Part shown: positions 8,642 through 17,949 of the stretch, in pieces | How the letters are laid out: every line of letters begins with the position of its first letter | Position numbering within the stretch: the first letter of the stretch is position 1 | Assembly (NCBI RefSeq): GCF_036347055.1 | Contig: NZ_CP108882.1 | Span: 2,059,001 to 2,123,000 of the forward strand | Length of the DNA stretch: 64,000 nt | Direction: 5' to 3' | Origin: Streptomyces sp. NBC_00820 | GTDB lineage: Bacteria; Actinomycetota; Actinomycetes; Streptomycetales; Streptomycetaceae | Notes under the pieces: generated by a model | Database searches by the model: none | What the model was told of the DNA's origin: nothing | The model's input: only the letters and a program-made list of their open reading frames with translations | Translations under genes and position numbers: made by a program

Positions 8642-9822
8642 GCGACCGACGCCTCCAGCTCCTCCTCGATCTTGGCGAGCAGGCGCTCCTCGATGTCGGC
8701 GACACCGATCTGCTGGACCAGCTCGGCGAAGAAGCCGCGGACCACCAGACGGCGGGCCTCGTACTCCGGGATGCCGCGGGCCATCAGGTAGAAGAGCTGC
8801 TCGTCGTCGAAGCGGCCGGTGGCGGAGGCGTGGCCGGCGCCGACGATCTCGCCGGTCTCGATCTCCAGGTTCGGCACCGAGTCGACGCGCGCGCCGTCCG
8901 TGAGGACGAGGTTGCGGTTCATCTCGTAGGTGTCGGTGCCCTCGGCCGAGGCCTCGATGAGCACGTCGCCGATCCAGACCGCGTGGGCGGCCTCACCCTG
9001 GAGCGCGCCCTTGTAGACGACGTTCGACTTGCAGTGCGGGGTGTTGTGGGTGACCAGCAGGCGGTGCTCCTGGTGCTGGCCGGCGTCGGTGAAGTACAGG
9101 CCGAACAGCTCGGCCTCGCCGCCGGTGCCGGCGTACTCGACGCGCGGGTGCAGACGGACGACGTCGCCGCCGAAGGTGACGACCACGGACTTGAAGGAGG
9201 CGTCCCGGCCGATCAGGGCGTTGTGCTGGGCCACGTGCACGGCCTTGTCGTCCCAGTCCTGGACGGAGACGACGGTCAGCTTGGCGCCGTCGCCCAGGAT
9301 GTAGTCGACGTTGGCGGCGAGCACGGCGTCGCCGGTGTGGTCGATGACGACCACGGCCTCGGCGAAGGCGCCCAGCTCGATCACCTGGTGGGCGAAGACG
9401 GTGCCGCCCTCGCCGTGCACCGCGATGCGGATCGGCTCGGTGAGAACGGTGTCCTTCGGGACGCTCACGACCGAGGCCTGCTCGAAGGCGGAGTACGCCT
9501 GGGCGGCGACGCGGTCCACCGGGGTGCCCGCCTTGCCCAGGCGCGCGTCGTCACGGCCGACGGTCTCGACGGTGACGCCCTCGGGGGCCTCCACGGCGAC
9601 CTTCATGCCGTTGCCGGTGGCGACGGCGGTGCCGTCGTGCAGACCGCGCAGGCGCTCCAGCGGGGTGAACCGCCACTCCTCCTCGCGGCCGTGCGGGACG
9701 GGGAAGTCCGCGACGTCGAAGGAGGGGGGCGCGCTCATGCGGGAGACGACGGTCGACTCCGCGGCGACCGCGATCGAGCCCGCGGTGGTAGAGCCCACAG
9801 GGATGTTCTGAGCCTCAGCCAT
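8638..9822 (-). CDS. sufD: Fe-S cluster assembly protein SufD
   Basis: This 394-residue subunit pairs with SufB in the SufBC2D scaffold. The SUF core beta-helix is evident from about residue 130 onward, with HCKSNVVYKGALQG, ATGRFDDEQLFYLMARGIPEYEARRLVVRGF and the C-terminal EERLLAKIEEEL. The N-terminus includes GREEEWRFTPLERLRGL, the conserved start of the family. It lies 60 bases downstream of sufB. The ribosome site before ATG 9822 is weak, so a slightly later start is possible. Confidence 0.95.
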   Translation of the reverse strand: MAEAQNIPVGSTTAGSIAVAAESTVVSRMSAPPSFDVADFPVPHGREEEWRFTPLERLRGLHDGTAVATGNGMKVAVEAPEGVTVETVGRDDARLGKAGTPVDRVAAQAYSAFEQASVVSVPKDTVLTEPIRIAVHGEGGTVFAHQVIELGAFAEAVVVIDHTGDAVLAANVDYILGDGAKLTVVSVQDWDDKAVHVAQHNALIGRDASFKSVVVTFGGDVVRLHPRVEYAGTGGEAELFGLYFTDAGQHQEHRLLVTHNTPHCKSNVVYKGALQGEAAHAVWIGDVLIEASAEGTDTYEMNRNLVLTDGARVDSVPNLEIETGEIVGAGHASATGRFDDEQLFYLMARGIPEYEARRLVVRGFFAELVQQIGVADIEERLLAKIEEELEASVA

Positions 9823-9882
9823 GGCTGTCGTAATGCTCGCTTTCTTGCGTAAAGGGCCTGGACGGGGAGTACGGTGCGGCGA

Positions 9883-11304
9883 TCAGCCGACCGAGCCCTC
9901 CATCTGCAGCTCGATCAGCCGGTTCAGCTCCAGCGCGTACTCCATCGGCAGTTCCTTGGCGATCGGCTCGACGAAGCCGCGCACGATCATCGCCATGGCC
10001 TCGAACTCGGACAGACCGCGGCTCATCAGGTAGAAGAGCTGGTCCTCGGAGACCTTGGAGACGGTCGCCTCGTGGCCCATGGAGACGTCGTCCTCGCGGA
10101 CGTCGACGTACGGGTACGTGTCCGAGCGGGAGATCGTGTCGACGAGCAGCGCGTCGCACAGCACGTTCGACTTCGATCCGGCGGCGCCCTCGCCGATCTC
10201 GATCAGACCGCGGTAGGAGGTGCGGCCACCGCCGCGCGCGACCGACTTGGAGACGATGTTGGACGACGTGTTCGGTGCCATGTGGACCATCTTGGCGCCG
10301 GCGTCCTGGTGCTGCCCCTCGCCCGCGAAGGCGATGGAGAGGGTCTCGCCCTTGGCGTGCTCGCCCATCAGGTAGACGGCCGGGTACTTCATCGTCACCT
10401 TGGAGCCGATGTTGCCGTCGATCCACTCCATGGTCGCGCCCTCGTACGCCACGGCGCGCTTGGTGACCAGGTTGTAGACGTTGTTCGACCAGTTCTGGAT
10501 GGTCGTGTAGCGGCAGCGGCCGCCCTTCTTCACGATGATCTCGACCACCGCGGAGTGCAGCGAGTCCGAGGAGTAGATCGGCGCCGTGCAACCCTCGACG
10601 TAGTGCACATAGGCGCCCTCGTCGACGATGATCAGGGTCCGCTCGAACTGGCCCATGTTCTCCGTGTTGATACGGAAGTAGGCCTGGAGCGGGATCTCGA
10701 CGTGCACACCCTTCGGCACGTAGATGAAGGAGCCGCCGGACCACACCGCGGAGTTCAGCGACGCGAACTTGTTGTCGCCCACCGGGATGACGGTGCCGAA
10801 GTACTCCTTGAAGAGCTCCGGGTGCTCCTTGAGCGCCGTGTCGGTGTCCATGAAGATGACACCCTGCGCCTCGAGCTCTTCGTTGATCTGGTGGTAGACG
10901 ACCTCCGACTCGTACTGGGCGGCGACACCGGCGACGAGGCGCTGCTTCTCGGCCTCCGGGATGCCCAGCTTGTCGTAGGTGTTCTTGATGTCCTCGGGCA
11001 GGTCCTCCCAGGACTCAGCCTGCTTCTCGGTGGAGCGCACGAAGTACTTGATGTTGTCGAAGTCGATGCCCGAGAGGTCCGAGCCCCAGTTCGGCATGGG
11101 CTTCTTCGCGAAGAGCTTCAGGCCCTTGAGGCGCAGCTTCGTCATCCACTCCGGCTCGGACTTCTTCGCCGAGATGTCAAGGACGACGTCCTCGTTCAGG
11201 CCGCGCTTCGCTGCGGCACCGGCTACGTCGGAGTCGGCCCAGCCGTATTCGTACTTGCCCAGGCCCTCGAGTTCGGGGTGAGCAGTCTCCGTGGGGAGAG
11301 TCAT
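9883..11304 (-). CDS. sufB: Fe-S cluster assembly protein SufB
   Basis: This 473-residue protein is the main cluster-building subunit of the SufBCD scaffold. Family blocks include [40 protein letters not shown] (with a conserved Cys), [12 protein letters not shown] and [20 protein letters not shown]. The frame stays open further upstream, but the ATG at 11304 has a strong GGGAGGAA site and starts exactly at the sufR stop as ATGA. Translation is therefore coupled to the repressor. Confidence 0.97.
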   Translation of the reverse strand: MTLPTETAHPELEGLGKYEYGWADSDVAGAAAKRGLNEDVVLDISAKKSEPEWMTKLRLKGLKLFAKKPMPNWGSDLSGIDFDNIKYFVRSTEKQAESWEDLPEDIKNTYDKLGIPEAEKQRLVAGVAAQYESEVVYHQINEELEAQGVIFMDTDTALKEHPELFKEYFGTVIPVGDNKFASLNSAVWSGGSFIYVPKGVHVEIPLQAYFRINTENMGQFERTLIIVDEGAYVHYVEGCTAPIYSSDSLHSAVVEIIVKKGGRCRYTTIQNWSNNVYNLVTKRAVAYEGATMEWIDGNIGSKVTMKYPAVYLMGEHAKGETLSIAFAGEGQHQDAGAKMVHMAPNTSSNIVSKSVARGGGRTSYRGLIEIGEGAAGSKSNVLCDALLVDTISRSDTYPYVDVREDDVSMGHEATVSKVSEDQLFYLMSRGLSEFEAMAMIVRGFVEPIAKELPMEYALELNRLIELQMEGSVG

Positions 11305-12047
11305 GCGGGGTTCCTCCCGGCCGTGCTTGCAGATGCGTGGCTCTGATCGGTCTTCGAATTCTTGGGGATGAACGTCGTGCAGACGCCGTCGCCGTGCGCG
11401 ATGGTCGCCAGTCGCTGAACGTGAGTCCCCAGCAGTTCGGCGAAGATCTCCGTCTCCGCCTCGCACAATTGCGGGAACTGTTCCGCCACGTGGGCGACCG
11501 GACAGTGGTGCTGGCACAGCTGTTCGCCGACCGGTGCGCTGCGCGCCGTAGCAGCGTACCCGTCCGCGCTCAAGGCCTTGGCCAGCGCTTCGGTGCGCTG
11601 TGCGGGGGCGACACCCTCGACGGCCTTGCGGTACTCACCCGCCTGGGCGCTGATCCGGGCGCGGGCGAAGGCGGCGACCGCCTCGGCCCCGCCCTCCCGC
11701 TCGGCGATCCAGCGCAGGGCGTCCACGGCGAGCTTGTCGTAGGACTGGTCGAAGGCGTCGCGGCCGCAGTCGGTCAGTACGAACACCTTGGCAGGACGGC
11801 CTCGTGTGCGCGCGCCGTAGACACGCTGCTCGCGGGGCTCGACGACACCGTCGGCCACAAGGGCGTCCAGGTGCCGGCGTACGGCGGCCTGGGTGAGTCC
11901 CAGCCGGCCGGCCAGTTCGGCGACGGTCGACGGGCCGTGGTCCAGGATGGACCGCGCGACCCGGTTGCGCGTCGAGCGCTCTCCGGTCGCGAGCTCCTCC
12001 TGGGGAGTCCCCATCGGGGCTTCCCGAGCCTCACCGACGTTTTTCAC
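11301..12047 (-). CDS. sufR: SufR-type [4Fe-4S] repressor of the suf operon
   Basis: This 248-residue winged-helix regulator heads the operon and is expected to repress it when it carries a [4Fe-4S] cluster. The DNA-binding domain spans about residues 25-90 ([35 protein letters not shown]). C182, C195 and C223 have the C-X12-C-X27-C spacing of SufR cluster ligands. I chose GTG 12047 because a -10-like box ends six bases upstream and the operator abuts the start, fitting a leaderless mRNA. An ATG at 12092 and an ATG at 12014 are in the same frame but less well supported. The gene overlaps sufB by four bases. Confidence 0.9.
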   Translation of the reverse strand: MKNVGEAREAPMGTPQEELATGERSTRNRVARSILDHGPSTVAELAGRLGLTQAAVRRHLDALVADGVVEPREQRVYGARTRGRPAKVFVLTDCGRDAFDQSYDKLAVDALRWIAEREGGAEAVAAFARARISAQAGEYRKAVEGVAPAQRTEALAKALSADGYAATARSAPVGEQLCQHHCPVAHVAEQFPQLCEAETEIFAELLGTHVQRLATIAHGDGVCTTFIPKNSKTDQSHASASTAGRNPA

Positions 12048-12060
12048 AACGCCATTGTTG
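12047..12060. promoter_or_regulatory. SufR operator CAAC-N6-GTTG
   Basis: The plus strand reads CAAC-GCCATT-GTTG, a perfect match to the 14-bp inverted repeat I recall being reported for SufR of Streptomyces avermitilis. It covers the proposed -10 box and the first base of the GTG start. A bound repressor would therefore block RNA polymerase at the operon promoter. Confidence 0.8.
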
Positions 12061-12083
12061 CGTAATTCCTCAGGGCCTGACAA
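12048..12083 (-). promoter_or_regulatory. Promoter of the sufR-sufT operon
   Basis: On the minus strand TTGTCA (12083-12078) and AACAAT (12059-12054) are separated by 18 bases. Six more bases lead to the GTG start codon. The -35 box is good and the -10 box matches at four of six positions. The spacing implies a leaderless transcript. Confidence 0.6.
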
Positions 12084-12230
12084 GCCGCACATGGATCATC
12101 GAGTGGTGCATTACATCACTTAGGTACACCTAACCTGACCTGCGGAAACGATCTTCCGACCGGTCGCTCCGGCACCGCTCACCAGGTAATTCGATGGCGT
12201 TCGGGGCCCTGGCGGGGAAGACTCCGGACC

Positions 12231-13022
12231 ATGCCGACACCCCTGCGGACCGGACCTCTCGTCACCCGCGGCTCGATCGCCGCGCAGCTGCTCACCCTGG
12301 GTGTCGAGCCCGGCGAGACCCTGCTCGCACATTCCTCCCTGAGTTCCCTCGGCTGGGTCAACGGAGGAGCCGTCGCCGCCGTCCAGGGACTGCTCGACGC
12401 CCTCGGCCCGGACGGCACCCTCGTCGTCCCCTCCCAGAGCGCCGACCTGTCCGACCCGGCGGCCTGGAGCAGGCCTCCGGTGCCCGAGGACTGGTGGGAG
12501 GAGATCCGGGCCACGATGCCCGCCTACGACCACCGGATCACCCCCACCCGCGGGGTCGGCGTGATCCCGGAGACCGTACGGACCTGGCCGGGCGCCCTGC
12601 GCAGCGCGCACCCCCAGACCTCCTTCGCCGCCGTCGGACCGCGCGCCGCCGAGATCACCGGGGACCACGCCCCCGACTGCCGGCTGGGCGAGCGGAGCCC
12701 GCTGGCCCGGCTGGAGAAGCTCGGCGCCCGGGTCCTGCTGCTCGGCGCGGGCTACGACGCCTGCACCAGCTTCCACCTGGCCGAGTACCGCATCCCGTCC
12801 CCGACGGAGCGGGTCGGCCGGCCGGCTCCGGGCGGCGGCTGGGAGACGGTCGCCGAGGTGTCGATCACCTCCGACCGCTTCGACGAACTGGGCCACGACT
12901 TCGAACGCGACCGGCCCGTCGTGCGCGGGACGGTCGGCGCGGCCGCCGTACGGCTGTTCCCGGTGGCCGACGCCGTGGCCTACGCGGAGCGGTGGCTGAG
13001 CGTGCACCGCCCCCGCGAATGA
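12231..13022 (+). CDS. AAC(3)-family aminoglycoside N3-acetyltransferase-like protein
   Basis: The 263-residue protein belongs to the antibiotic N-acetyltransferase (AAC(3)/YokD) fold family, which transfers acetyl from acetyl-CoA to amino groups. Recognisable blocks are LLAHSSLSSLGWVNGGAVAAVQGLLDALG (33-61), GTLVVPSQS, RGVGVIPETVR, SAHPQTSFAAVG and the acetyl-CoA-binding LLLGAGYDACTSFHLAEYR (168-186). A member encoded in a core locus may act on a metabolite rather than confer resistance; the substrate cannot be read from sequence. It diverges from sufR and stands alone. Confidence 0.88.
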   Translation: MPTPLRTGPLVTRGSIAAQLLTLGVEPGETLLAHSSLSSLGWVNGGAVAAVQGLLDALGPDGTLVVPSQSADLSDPAAWSRPPVPEDWWEEIRATMPAYDHRITPTRGVGVIPETVRTWPGALRSAHPQTSFAAVGPRAAEITGDHAPDCRLGERSPLARLEKLGARVLLLGAGYDACTSFHLAEYRIPSPTERVGRPAPGGGWETVAEVSITSDRFDELGHDFERDRPVVRGTVGAAAVRLFPVADAVAYAERWLSVHRPRE

Positions 13023-13085
13023 CCGTGCGCCTCCCCATGAGGAGGACTTCCCGCACCCCCGCGCCCGAGCGCCGCGGCGCCTCCC

Positions 13086-13091
13086 TAGACT
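13086..13091 (+). promoter_or_regulatory. Candidate -10 box of the ABC exporter operon
   Basis: TAGACT lies eight bases before the ATG at 13100. No Shine-Dalgarno sequence is evident between them, which fits a near-leaderless mRNA. No clear -35 box is seen. Confidence 0.4.
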
Positions 13092-13099
13092 CTTGAGCC

Positions 13100-14077
13100 A
13101 TGCGAAGTGAGCCCGCCCGCCCGTCTCCCGACCACCACCCCTCAAGGAGACGCTTCGCGTCGCACCCGCTCATCGAGGTCCAGGCCCTGGTGAAGCGGTA
13201 CGGCACGAAGACCGCGGTGAACGGCCTCGACCTGGCGGCCCGGGCGGGCGTGACCGCCGTACTCGGCCCCAACGGGGCGGGGAAGACGACCACGGTCGAG
13301 ACCTGCGAGGGGTACCGGAAGCCGGATTCCGGCACGGTGCGCGTCCTGGGCCTCGACCCGGTACGGCAGTCCGCCGAGCTGCGCCCGCGCATCGGCGTGA
13401 TGCTCCAGTCCGGCGGCGTCTACTCCGGCGCCCGCGCGGACGAGATGCTGCGCCATGTCGCCAGACTGCACGCGCACCCGCTGGACGTGGACGCGCTCGT
13501 CGAACGCCTCGGGCTCGGCTCCTGCGGCCGGACCGGCTACCGGCGGCTGTCCGGCGGCCAGCAGCAGCGCCTCGCGCTCGCCATGGCCGTGGTCGGACGC
13601 CCGGAACTGGTGTTCCTGGACGAGCCCACCGCGGGCCTCGACCCGCAGGCCCGCCGGGCCACCTGGGACCTGGTCCGGGACCTGCGCGCCGACGGCGTCT
13701 CGGTGATCCTCACCACCCACCACATGGACGAGGCCGAACAGCTCGCCGACGACGTCGCGATCATCGACGGCGGCCGGGTCATCGCCCAGGGCTCCCCCGA
13801 GGAGCTGTGCAAGGGCGGCGCCGAGAACACCCTGCGCTTCACCGGCCGCCCCGGCCTCGACGTCGCCTCGCTGCTCAAGGCGCTCCCCGCCGACAGCGCG
13901 GCCGCCGAGCTGACCCCCGGGTCCTACCGGGTCATCGGCGAGATCGACCCGCAACTGCTGGCCACCGTGACCTCCTGGTGCGCCCAGCACGGAGTGATGC
14001 CCGACCGGATCTCGGTGGAGCGGCACACTCTGGAGGACGTCTTTTTGGAGCTGACCGGCAAGGAGCTGCGCTCGTGA
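13100..14077 (+). CDS. ABC transporter ATP-binding protein (ABC-2 exporter type)
   Basis: This 325-residue ATPase resembles the drug and antibiotic exporter ATPases of actinomycetes. Walker A is GPNGAGKTTT (about 55-64), the signature is LSGGQQQRLALA, Walker B is LVFLDEPTAGLD and the switch His is in TTHHMDEAE. The C-terminal portion contains the usual extension after IAQGSPEELC. It pairs with the permease, whose GTG overlaps its stop as GTGA. The exported substrate is unknown. Confidence 0.93.
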   Translation: MRSEPARPSPDHHPSRRRFASHPLIEVQALVKRYGTKTAVNGLDLAARAGVTAVLGPNGAGKTTTVETCEGYRKPDSGTVRVLGLDPVRQSAELRPRIGVMLQSGGVYSGARADEMLRHVARLHAHPLDVDALVERLGLGSCGRTGYRRLSGGQQQRLALAMAVVGRPELVFLDEPTAGLDPQARRATWDLVRDLRADGVSVILTTHHMDEAEQLADDVAIIDGGRVIAQGSPEELCKGGAENTLRFTGRPGLDVASLLKALPADSAAAELTPGSYRVIGEIDPQLLATVTSWCAQHGVMPDRISVERHTLEDVFLELTGKELRS

Positions 14078-14862
14078 CCACCACGACAGGTACCACCGCG
14101 ACGGGTACCTACGCCCCCAAGCCGGGCGCCGCCCCGCTCCCCCGCATGATCGCGGCCCAGGCGGCGCTGGAGACGAGGATGCTGCTGCGCAACGGCGAGC
14201 AGCTGCTGCTGACCGTCGTGATCCCGACGCTGCTGCTCGCCCTGTTCAGCTCGGTCGACATCGTCGACACCGGCGCCGGCAAGGCCGTCGACTTCCTCGC
14301 CCCCGGCATCCTGGCCCTCGCCGTGATGTCCACGGCGTTCACCGGGCAGGCCATCGCGACCGGCTTCGAGCGCCGCTACGGCGTGCTGAAGCGGCTCGCG
14401 TCCTCCCCGCTGCCTCGCTGGGGCCTGATGACCGCGAAGACGGCGTCCGTGCTGGTCACGGAGGTGCTCCAGCTGATCCTGCTGACAGCGATCGCCTTCG
14501 CGCTGGGCTGGTCCCCGCACGGCAACCCGGCCGCCGTCCTGCTCCTGCTGCTCTTCGGCACGGCCGCCTTCTCCGGGCTCGGCCTGCTGATGGCCGGCAC
14601 CCTGAAGGCGGAGGCTACCCTGGCCGCCGCCAACCTGGTCTTCCTGCTGCTGCTCGTCGGCGGCGGGGTGATCGTGCCGCTGGAGAAGTTCGGCACGGCC
14701 GGGCAGCACGTGCTAGGCCTGCTGCCCATCTCCGCGCTCTCGGACGGCCTGCGGGACGTGCTCCAGCACGGGGCCGCCATGCCGTGGGGCGACCTGGGCA
14801 TTCTCGCCGTCTGGGCCGTCGTGGGGCTGGCCGCGGCCGGGAAGTTCTTCCGCTGGGAGTGA
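14074..14862 (+). CDS. ABC-2 type transporter permease
   Basis: The 262-residue protein has about six membrane segments (for example LLLTVVIPTLLLALFSSV, ILALAVMSTAFTGQAIATGF, LNRVTEVLQLILLTAIAFAL-like stretches and LVFLLLLVGGGVIVPLE). Between them lies the ABC-2 ERRYGVLKRLASSPLPRWGL motif. It forms the membrane half of the exporter with the preceding ATPase, which it overlaps by four bases. GTG 14074 is the only start consistent with that overlap. A 21-bp tandem repeat spans its stop codon. Confidence 0.9.
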   Translation: MTTTTGTTATGTYAPKPGAAPLPRMIAAQAALETRMLLRNGEQLLLTVVIPTLLLALFSSVDIVDTGAGKAVDFLAPGILALAVMSTAFTGQAIATGFERRYGVLKRLASSPLPRWGLMTAKTASVLVTEVLQLILLTAIAFALGWSPHGNPAAVLLLLLFGTAAFSGLGLLMAGTLKAEATLAAANLVFLLLLVGGGVIVPLEKFGTAGQHVLGLLPISALSDGLRDVLQHGAAMPWGDLGILAVWAVVGLAAAGKFFRWE

Positions 14863-14898
14863 CCCCGCGCGGGTGGCGAGTGCCCCCGCACGGGTGAC
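14857..14898. repeat. 21-bp tandem repeat (2 copies) spanning a stop codon
   Basis: Units 14857-14877 and 14878-14898 match at 18 of 21 positions. The first contains the TGA of the permease (14860-14862). It is one of several stop-spanning tandem repeats in the window. Confidence 0.8.
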
Positions 14899-14937
14899 GG
14901 TCCGGACCCCTCGTGAAAGCGTGCACAATCCTCCGCC

Positions 14938-14943
14938 TACGAT
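14938..14943 (+). promoter_or_regulatory. Leaderless promoter -10 of ctaA
   Basis: TACGAT is followed by seven bases and the GTG at 14951. GTGAAA at 14913-14918 is a possible -35 box with 19-bp spacing. Confidence 0.5.
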
Positions 14944-14950
14944 GGTGCGC

Positions 14951-15952
14951 GTGCCAAAGCTGACCCCCGCCGACGCCGCAGCGGCTCTGCGCAACCCGCT
15001 CGCCTTCATCGCCGAACGCTGGACTCCGGCCCCCCGGACGGTCCAGCGGGCGGCCCTCGCCGCGCTTGTCATGTCGGTGGTCATCGTGGTCACCGGCGGT
15101 GCCGTACGGCTGACCGGCTCGGGCCTCGGCTGCCCGACCTGGCCCACCTGCACCGACGACTCGCTGACCACCACCAGCGCGATGGGCGTCCACGGCGCCA
15201 TCGAGTTCGGCAACCGCATGCTGACGTACGTGCTGTGCGCGGCCGTCGGCTGGGCCATCGTCGCCGCCCGCTCCGAGAAGCCGTGGCGGCGCGGCCTGAC
15301 CCGGCTGGGCTGGGCCCAGTTCTGGGTGGTCATGGGCAACGCGGTGCTCGGCGGCATCGTCGTGCTGGTCGGCCTGAACCCGTACACCGTCGCCGCGCAC
15401 TTCCTGCTGTCCACGGCGCTGATCGCCGTCGCCGCGGTGATGTGGCAGCGCACCCGTGAGGGTGACGAGGCGCCGCGTCCGCTGGTCGGCAAGGCCGTGG
15501 CGCAGCTGGTGTGGTTCCTGGTGGGCGCCTCCCTGCTGCTCATCGTGGCCGGCACGGTGGTGACCGGCGCGGGTCCGCACGCGGGTGACACCAGGGAGGT
15601 CCACCGGATTCCCGTCGACTGGGAGACGGTGGCCAAGCTGCACGCCGTGCTCGCCTGGATCGTGGTGACGCTGACGTTCGCGCTGTGGTTCGTCCTGAAG
15701 GCGGTCGACGCCCCGAAGAGTCCGCTGGCCCGCACGCGGGAGCTGTTCCTGATCCTGCTCGGGCAGGGGGTCATCGGCTACGTCCAGTACTTCACGCACC
15801 TCCCCGAACTCCTCGTCGGCCTGCACATGCTCGGCTCCTGTCTGATCTGGATCTGGGTCCTGCGGGTCCTGCTGTCGCTGCGGGAACGCCCCGCTCAGGT
15901 CGCGGGCCTGCCCGCACCCGCGGCCGAGGTCGCGGTGGGCACGCGCGCCTGA
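14951..15952 (+). CDS. ctaA: Heme A synthase (COX15/CtaA family)
   Basis: The 333-residue membrane protein oxidises heme O to heme A for cytochrome aa3 oxidase. About eight membrane helices are present. The conserved Glu lies in HGAIEFGNRML, the heme-ligand histidines in GVHGAIEF, AAHFLLS, KLHAVLAW and GLHMLGS, and the extracellular Cys pair in GLGCPTWPTC. ATG 14942 and GTG 14945 are also in frame, but the TACGAT box seven bases before GTG 14951 makes that the likely leaderless start. ctaB lies 2.5 kb away on the other strand. Confidence 0.94.
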   Translation: MPKLTPADAAAALRNPLAFIAERWTPAPRTVQRAALAALVMSVVIVVTGGAVRLTGSGLGCPTWPTCTDDSLTTTSAMGVHGAIEFGNRMLTYVLCAAVGWAIVAARSEKPWRRGLTRLGWAQFWVVMGNAVLGGIVVLVGLNPYTVAAHFLLSTALIAVAAVMWQRTREGDEAPRPLVGKAVAQLVWFLVGASLLLIVAGTVVTGAGPHAGDTREVHRIPVDWETVAKLHAVLAWIVVTLTFALWFVLKAVDAPKSPLARTRELFLILLGQGVIGYVQYFTHLPELLVGLHMLGSCLIWIWVLRVLLSLRERPAQVAGLPAPAAEVAVGTRA

Positions 15953-15953
15953 G

Positions 15954-16694
15954 TCACCCGTACGTGGTGACCAGCCCGTCGATCGCCGGCCCCAGGTAGG
16001 CACGCGTCAACCCGGCCCGGCGGTCGAGCCACTCGGCTGACGCCGGGGCGGGACCCTGGTCGTACCGCCGCCGCTCGATGTCGGCCAGGACCTCCGCGGG
16101 AGCACCGAGTCCCGCCAGTTCGGCGAGCGCCTGCCGCTTGGAGATCAGCCGCCCCTCGCGCAGCGTGACGGTGGCCCGGGCGAAGGTCAGCAGTCCCAGG
16201 TCGACCCAGATGTCCTGCCGCCACACCCTGGCCTTGTCCACCGCGGGCCGCCAGAAGTCCCGCTGGTCGCGTACGACGAATTCCCCGAGTTCGAGGTCCG
16301 TCACCTCCGGAAGCAGGCCGGCCGGCGGCTCACCGTGCAGCACCCGGCCGAAGGCGTGCAGCTCGCGCCGCGTGACGGGGGTGACCGGGCGGCGCATGAC
16401 ATGGCCGTGCGCCCAGGTCGGATGGGACCGCCCGGGGTCGGCCGACGAGGCCGGGGTGAGATAGCTGCAGTGCAGCTTTCCGGCGAGAGGCTCGGTCCGC
16501 ATCCGGCGGTGCAGCGTCACCACCTCCCGTACGACTCCCGGGCCGGTGCCCTCGGGCAGCACCGCGATCAGATCCAGGTCGCTGCGACCCTCCTGATAGT
16601 CCCCGCCGGCCAGGGAACCGTGCGCCCAGACGGCGAGCGGCCGTAACGGCGTGAGATCGCGCAGGAAACGGGCAAGGAGGGCGTCGGTAGGCAT
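15954..16694 (-). CDS. Nucleotidyltransferase-domain protein (ANT(3'')-like)
   Basis: The 246-residue protein has the polymerase-beta-type nucleotidyltransferase motif near its N-terminus: HGSLAGGDYQEGRSDLDLIAVL, residues 25-46, with the GS and two metal-binding Asp residues in SDLDL. A helical C-terminal domain follows (RDQRDFWRPAVDKARVWRQD), as in aminoglycoside adenylyltransferases. Its substrate is unknown; an antibiotic-modifying role is possible but not demonstrated. It converges on ctaA, with the two stop codons one base apart. Confidence 0.8.
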   Translation of the reverse strand: MPTDALLARFLRDLTPLRPLAVWAHGSLAGGDYQEGRSDLDLIAVLPEGTGPGVVREVVTLHRRMRTEPLAGKLHCSYLTPASSADPGRSHPTWAHGHVMRRPVTPVTRRELHAFGRVLHGEPPAGLLPEVTDLELGEFVVRDQRDFWRPAVDKARVWRQDIWVDLGLLTFARATVTLREGRLISKRQALAELAGLGAPAEVLADIERRRYDQGPAPASAEWLDRRAGLTRAYLGPAIDGLVTTYG

Positions 16695-16735
16695 CGCCCC
16701 AGTCTGGAGAGCGGCCACCCGTCCGACAAGACCCC

Positions 16736-17842
16736 TCACCCCAGCCGGTAAACCCGCCGCGCGTTGTCCGCCGCGATCATCCGGGCCACCCGCTGCGCGT
16801 CCCCCAGACTCCACGCGCCGTCGGTGACCCAGGCGCCCAGCACCCGGGTCAGGGCCTCGCGGAACAGGTGGGCGCCGACGACGTGCAGCTCGGGCAGGCC
16901 GTGGGCGCCGCTGGAGAAGAGGATCTTGCCGAAGGGGGCCAGTTCCAGGGTCTCGGCGAGGACGGTGGCCGCGCGGGCTCCGGTGCGTACGAGGGCTGCG
17001 CCGGAGTCGGCGTACACGTGCGGGAAGACGCCGGCCAGGTGGGCGGCGTGGCGGTGGTACGGGTAGCCGTGCAGCAGGATCAGGTCGGTGCCGAGGCCCG
17101 CCGTGGCCCGCACGAAGTCGCTGAGCAGCACCGGGTCGGTGCGATCGATGCGGGAGCCGGGCTCGCCCAGTCCGGCGTGCAGTTGCAGGGGCAGTCCGGA
17201 GGCGACCGCGATCCACAGCAGGTGGCGCAGCAGCACCGGGTCGGTCAGGGGGCCACCGACCCGGCGTCCGGCCAGCCAGCGGCCGGCCGCGCCCCGCACC
17301 TCGCCCGGCCCCGGCGGTTCGGGCGCGAGCGCCAGGCCGTTCCTGAGCCCGGCCACGGAGGTGAAGGCGACCGCCTCCCCGGCCGCACCGTGCACCGATT
17401 CGGCGAGGTTGGCGAGGAAGGACTCGACGGTCCCGGAGGTGTCGGCGACCTGTTCGGCGAGGAGTTCCAGCCGGACGATCTCGCGCGCCGCGGCGTCTCC
17501 CGCGGACCCCAGTTCGGCGGGTTCGGTGAGGTCGCCGGGCAGGCCGGTGTCGACGAGGTAGGTGGTGATGCCGCTGCCGCGCAGCAGTCTGCGGCCCGCC
17601 TCCAGGACGCCCAGTTCGCGGCGCCGGGCCAGATAGCGGGCGGGCGGGGCGTGCGGCTCCAGGCCCAGCAGGGGCGGACACCAGCGGCGTAGGGCGAAGC
17701 CGGTCTGGGTGTCGAAGAGGGTGGTGCCCGGCGCCGGTGGGCCCTCGGTACGCGCCAGCCAGGCCTCGAAGGTGCCGAGGCCCAGCTCCGTACGCAGTAC
17801 TCCGTGGCAGTACTGGTCCACGAGGGACGGCGTTTCGATCAT
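16736..17842 (-). CDS. FluG-like amidohydrolase family protein
   Basis: The 368-residue protein looks like the amidohydrolase (TIM-barrel, metal-dependent) domain that is fused to glutamine synthetase in fungal FluG. Likely metal or active-site segments are QYCHGVL (10-16), LPLQLHAGLGEPGSRID, ILLHGYPYHRHAAHLAG, VYADSGA and FSSGAHGLPELHVVG. No glutamine synthetase domain is fused or adjacent. The reaction is unknown. ATG 17842 has GGGGAG upstream. The nucleotidyltransferase gene follows 41 bases downstream on the same strand and may be co-transcribed. Confidence 0.78.
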   Translation of the reverse strand: MIETPSLVDQYCHGVLRTELGLGTFEAWLARTEGPPAPGTTLFDTQTGFALRRWCPPLLGLEPHAPPARYLARRRELGVLEAGRRLLRGSGITTYLVDTGLPGDLTEPAELGSAGDAAAREIVRLELLAEQVADTSGTVESFLANLAESVHGAAGEAVAFTSVAGLRNGLALAPEPPGPGEVRGAAGRWLAGRRVGGPLTDPVLLRHLLWIAVASGLPLQLHAGLGEPGSRIDRTDPVLLSDFVRATAGLGTDLILLHGYPYHRHAAHLAGVFPHVYADSGAALVRTGARAATVLAETLELAPFGKILFSSGAHGLPELHVVGAHLFREALTRVLGAWVTDGAWSLGDAQRVARMIAADNARRVYRLG

Positions 17843-17949
17843 CCCGGGCTCCCCGGCGTGGACGCTGTGCTGCTACAGGTCCCTAACGGGTGAAGACCGG
17901 TTCAGGTGGCGGCAGACGGCCCAAAGGGGCGTGGGACTGTCCGGAACTC

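Noticed and set aside
12231..13022. AAC(3)-like gene as evidence for an antibiotic resistance island
   Set aside because: It is a single gene in a core locus with no transposase, other resistance genes or composition shift; housekeeping AAC(3)-fold proteins are common in Streptomyces.
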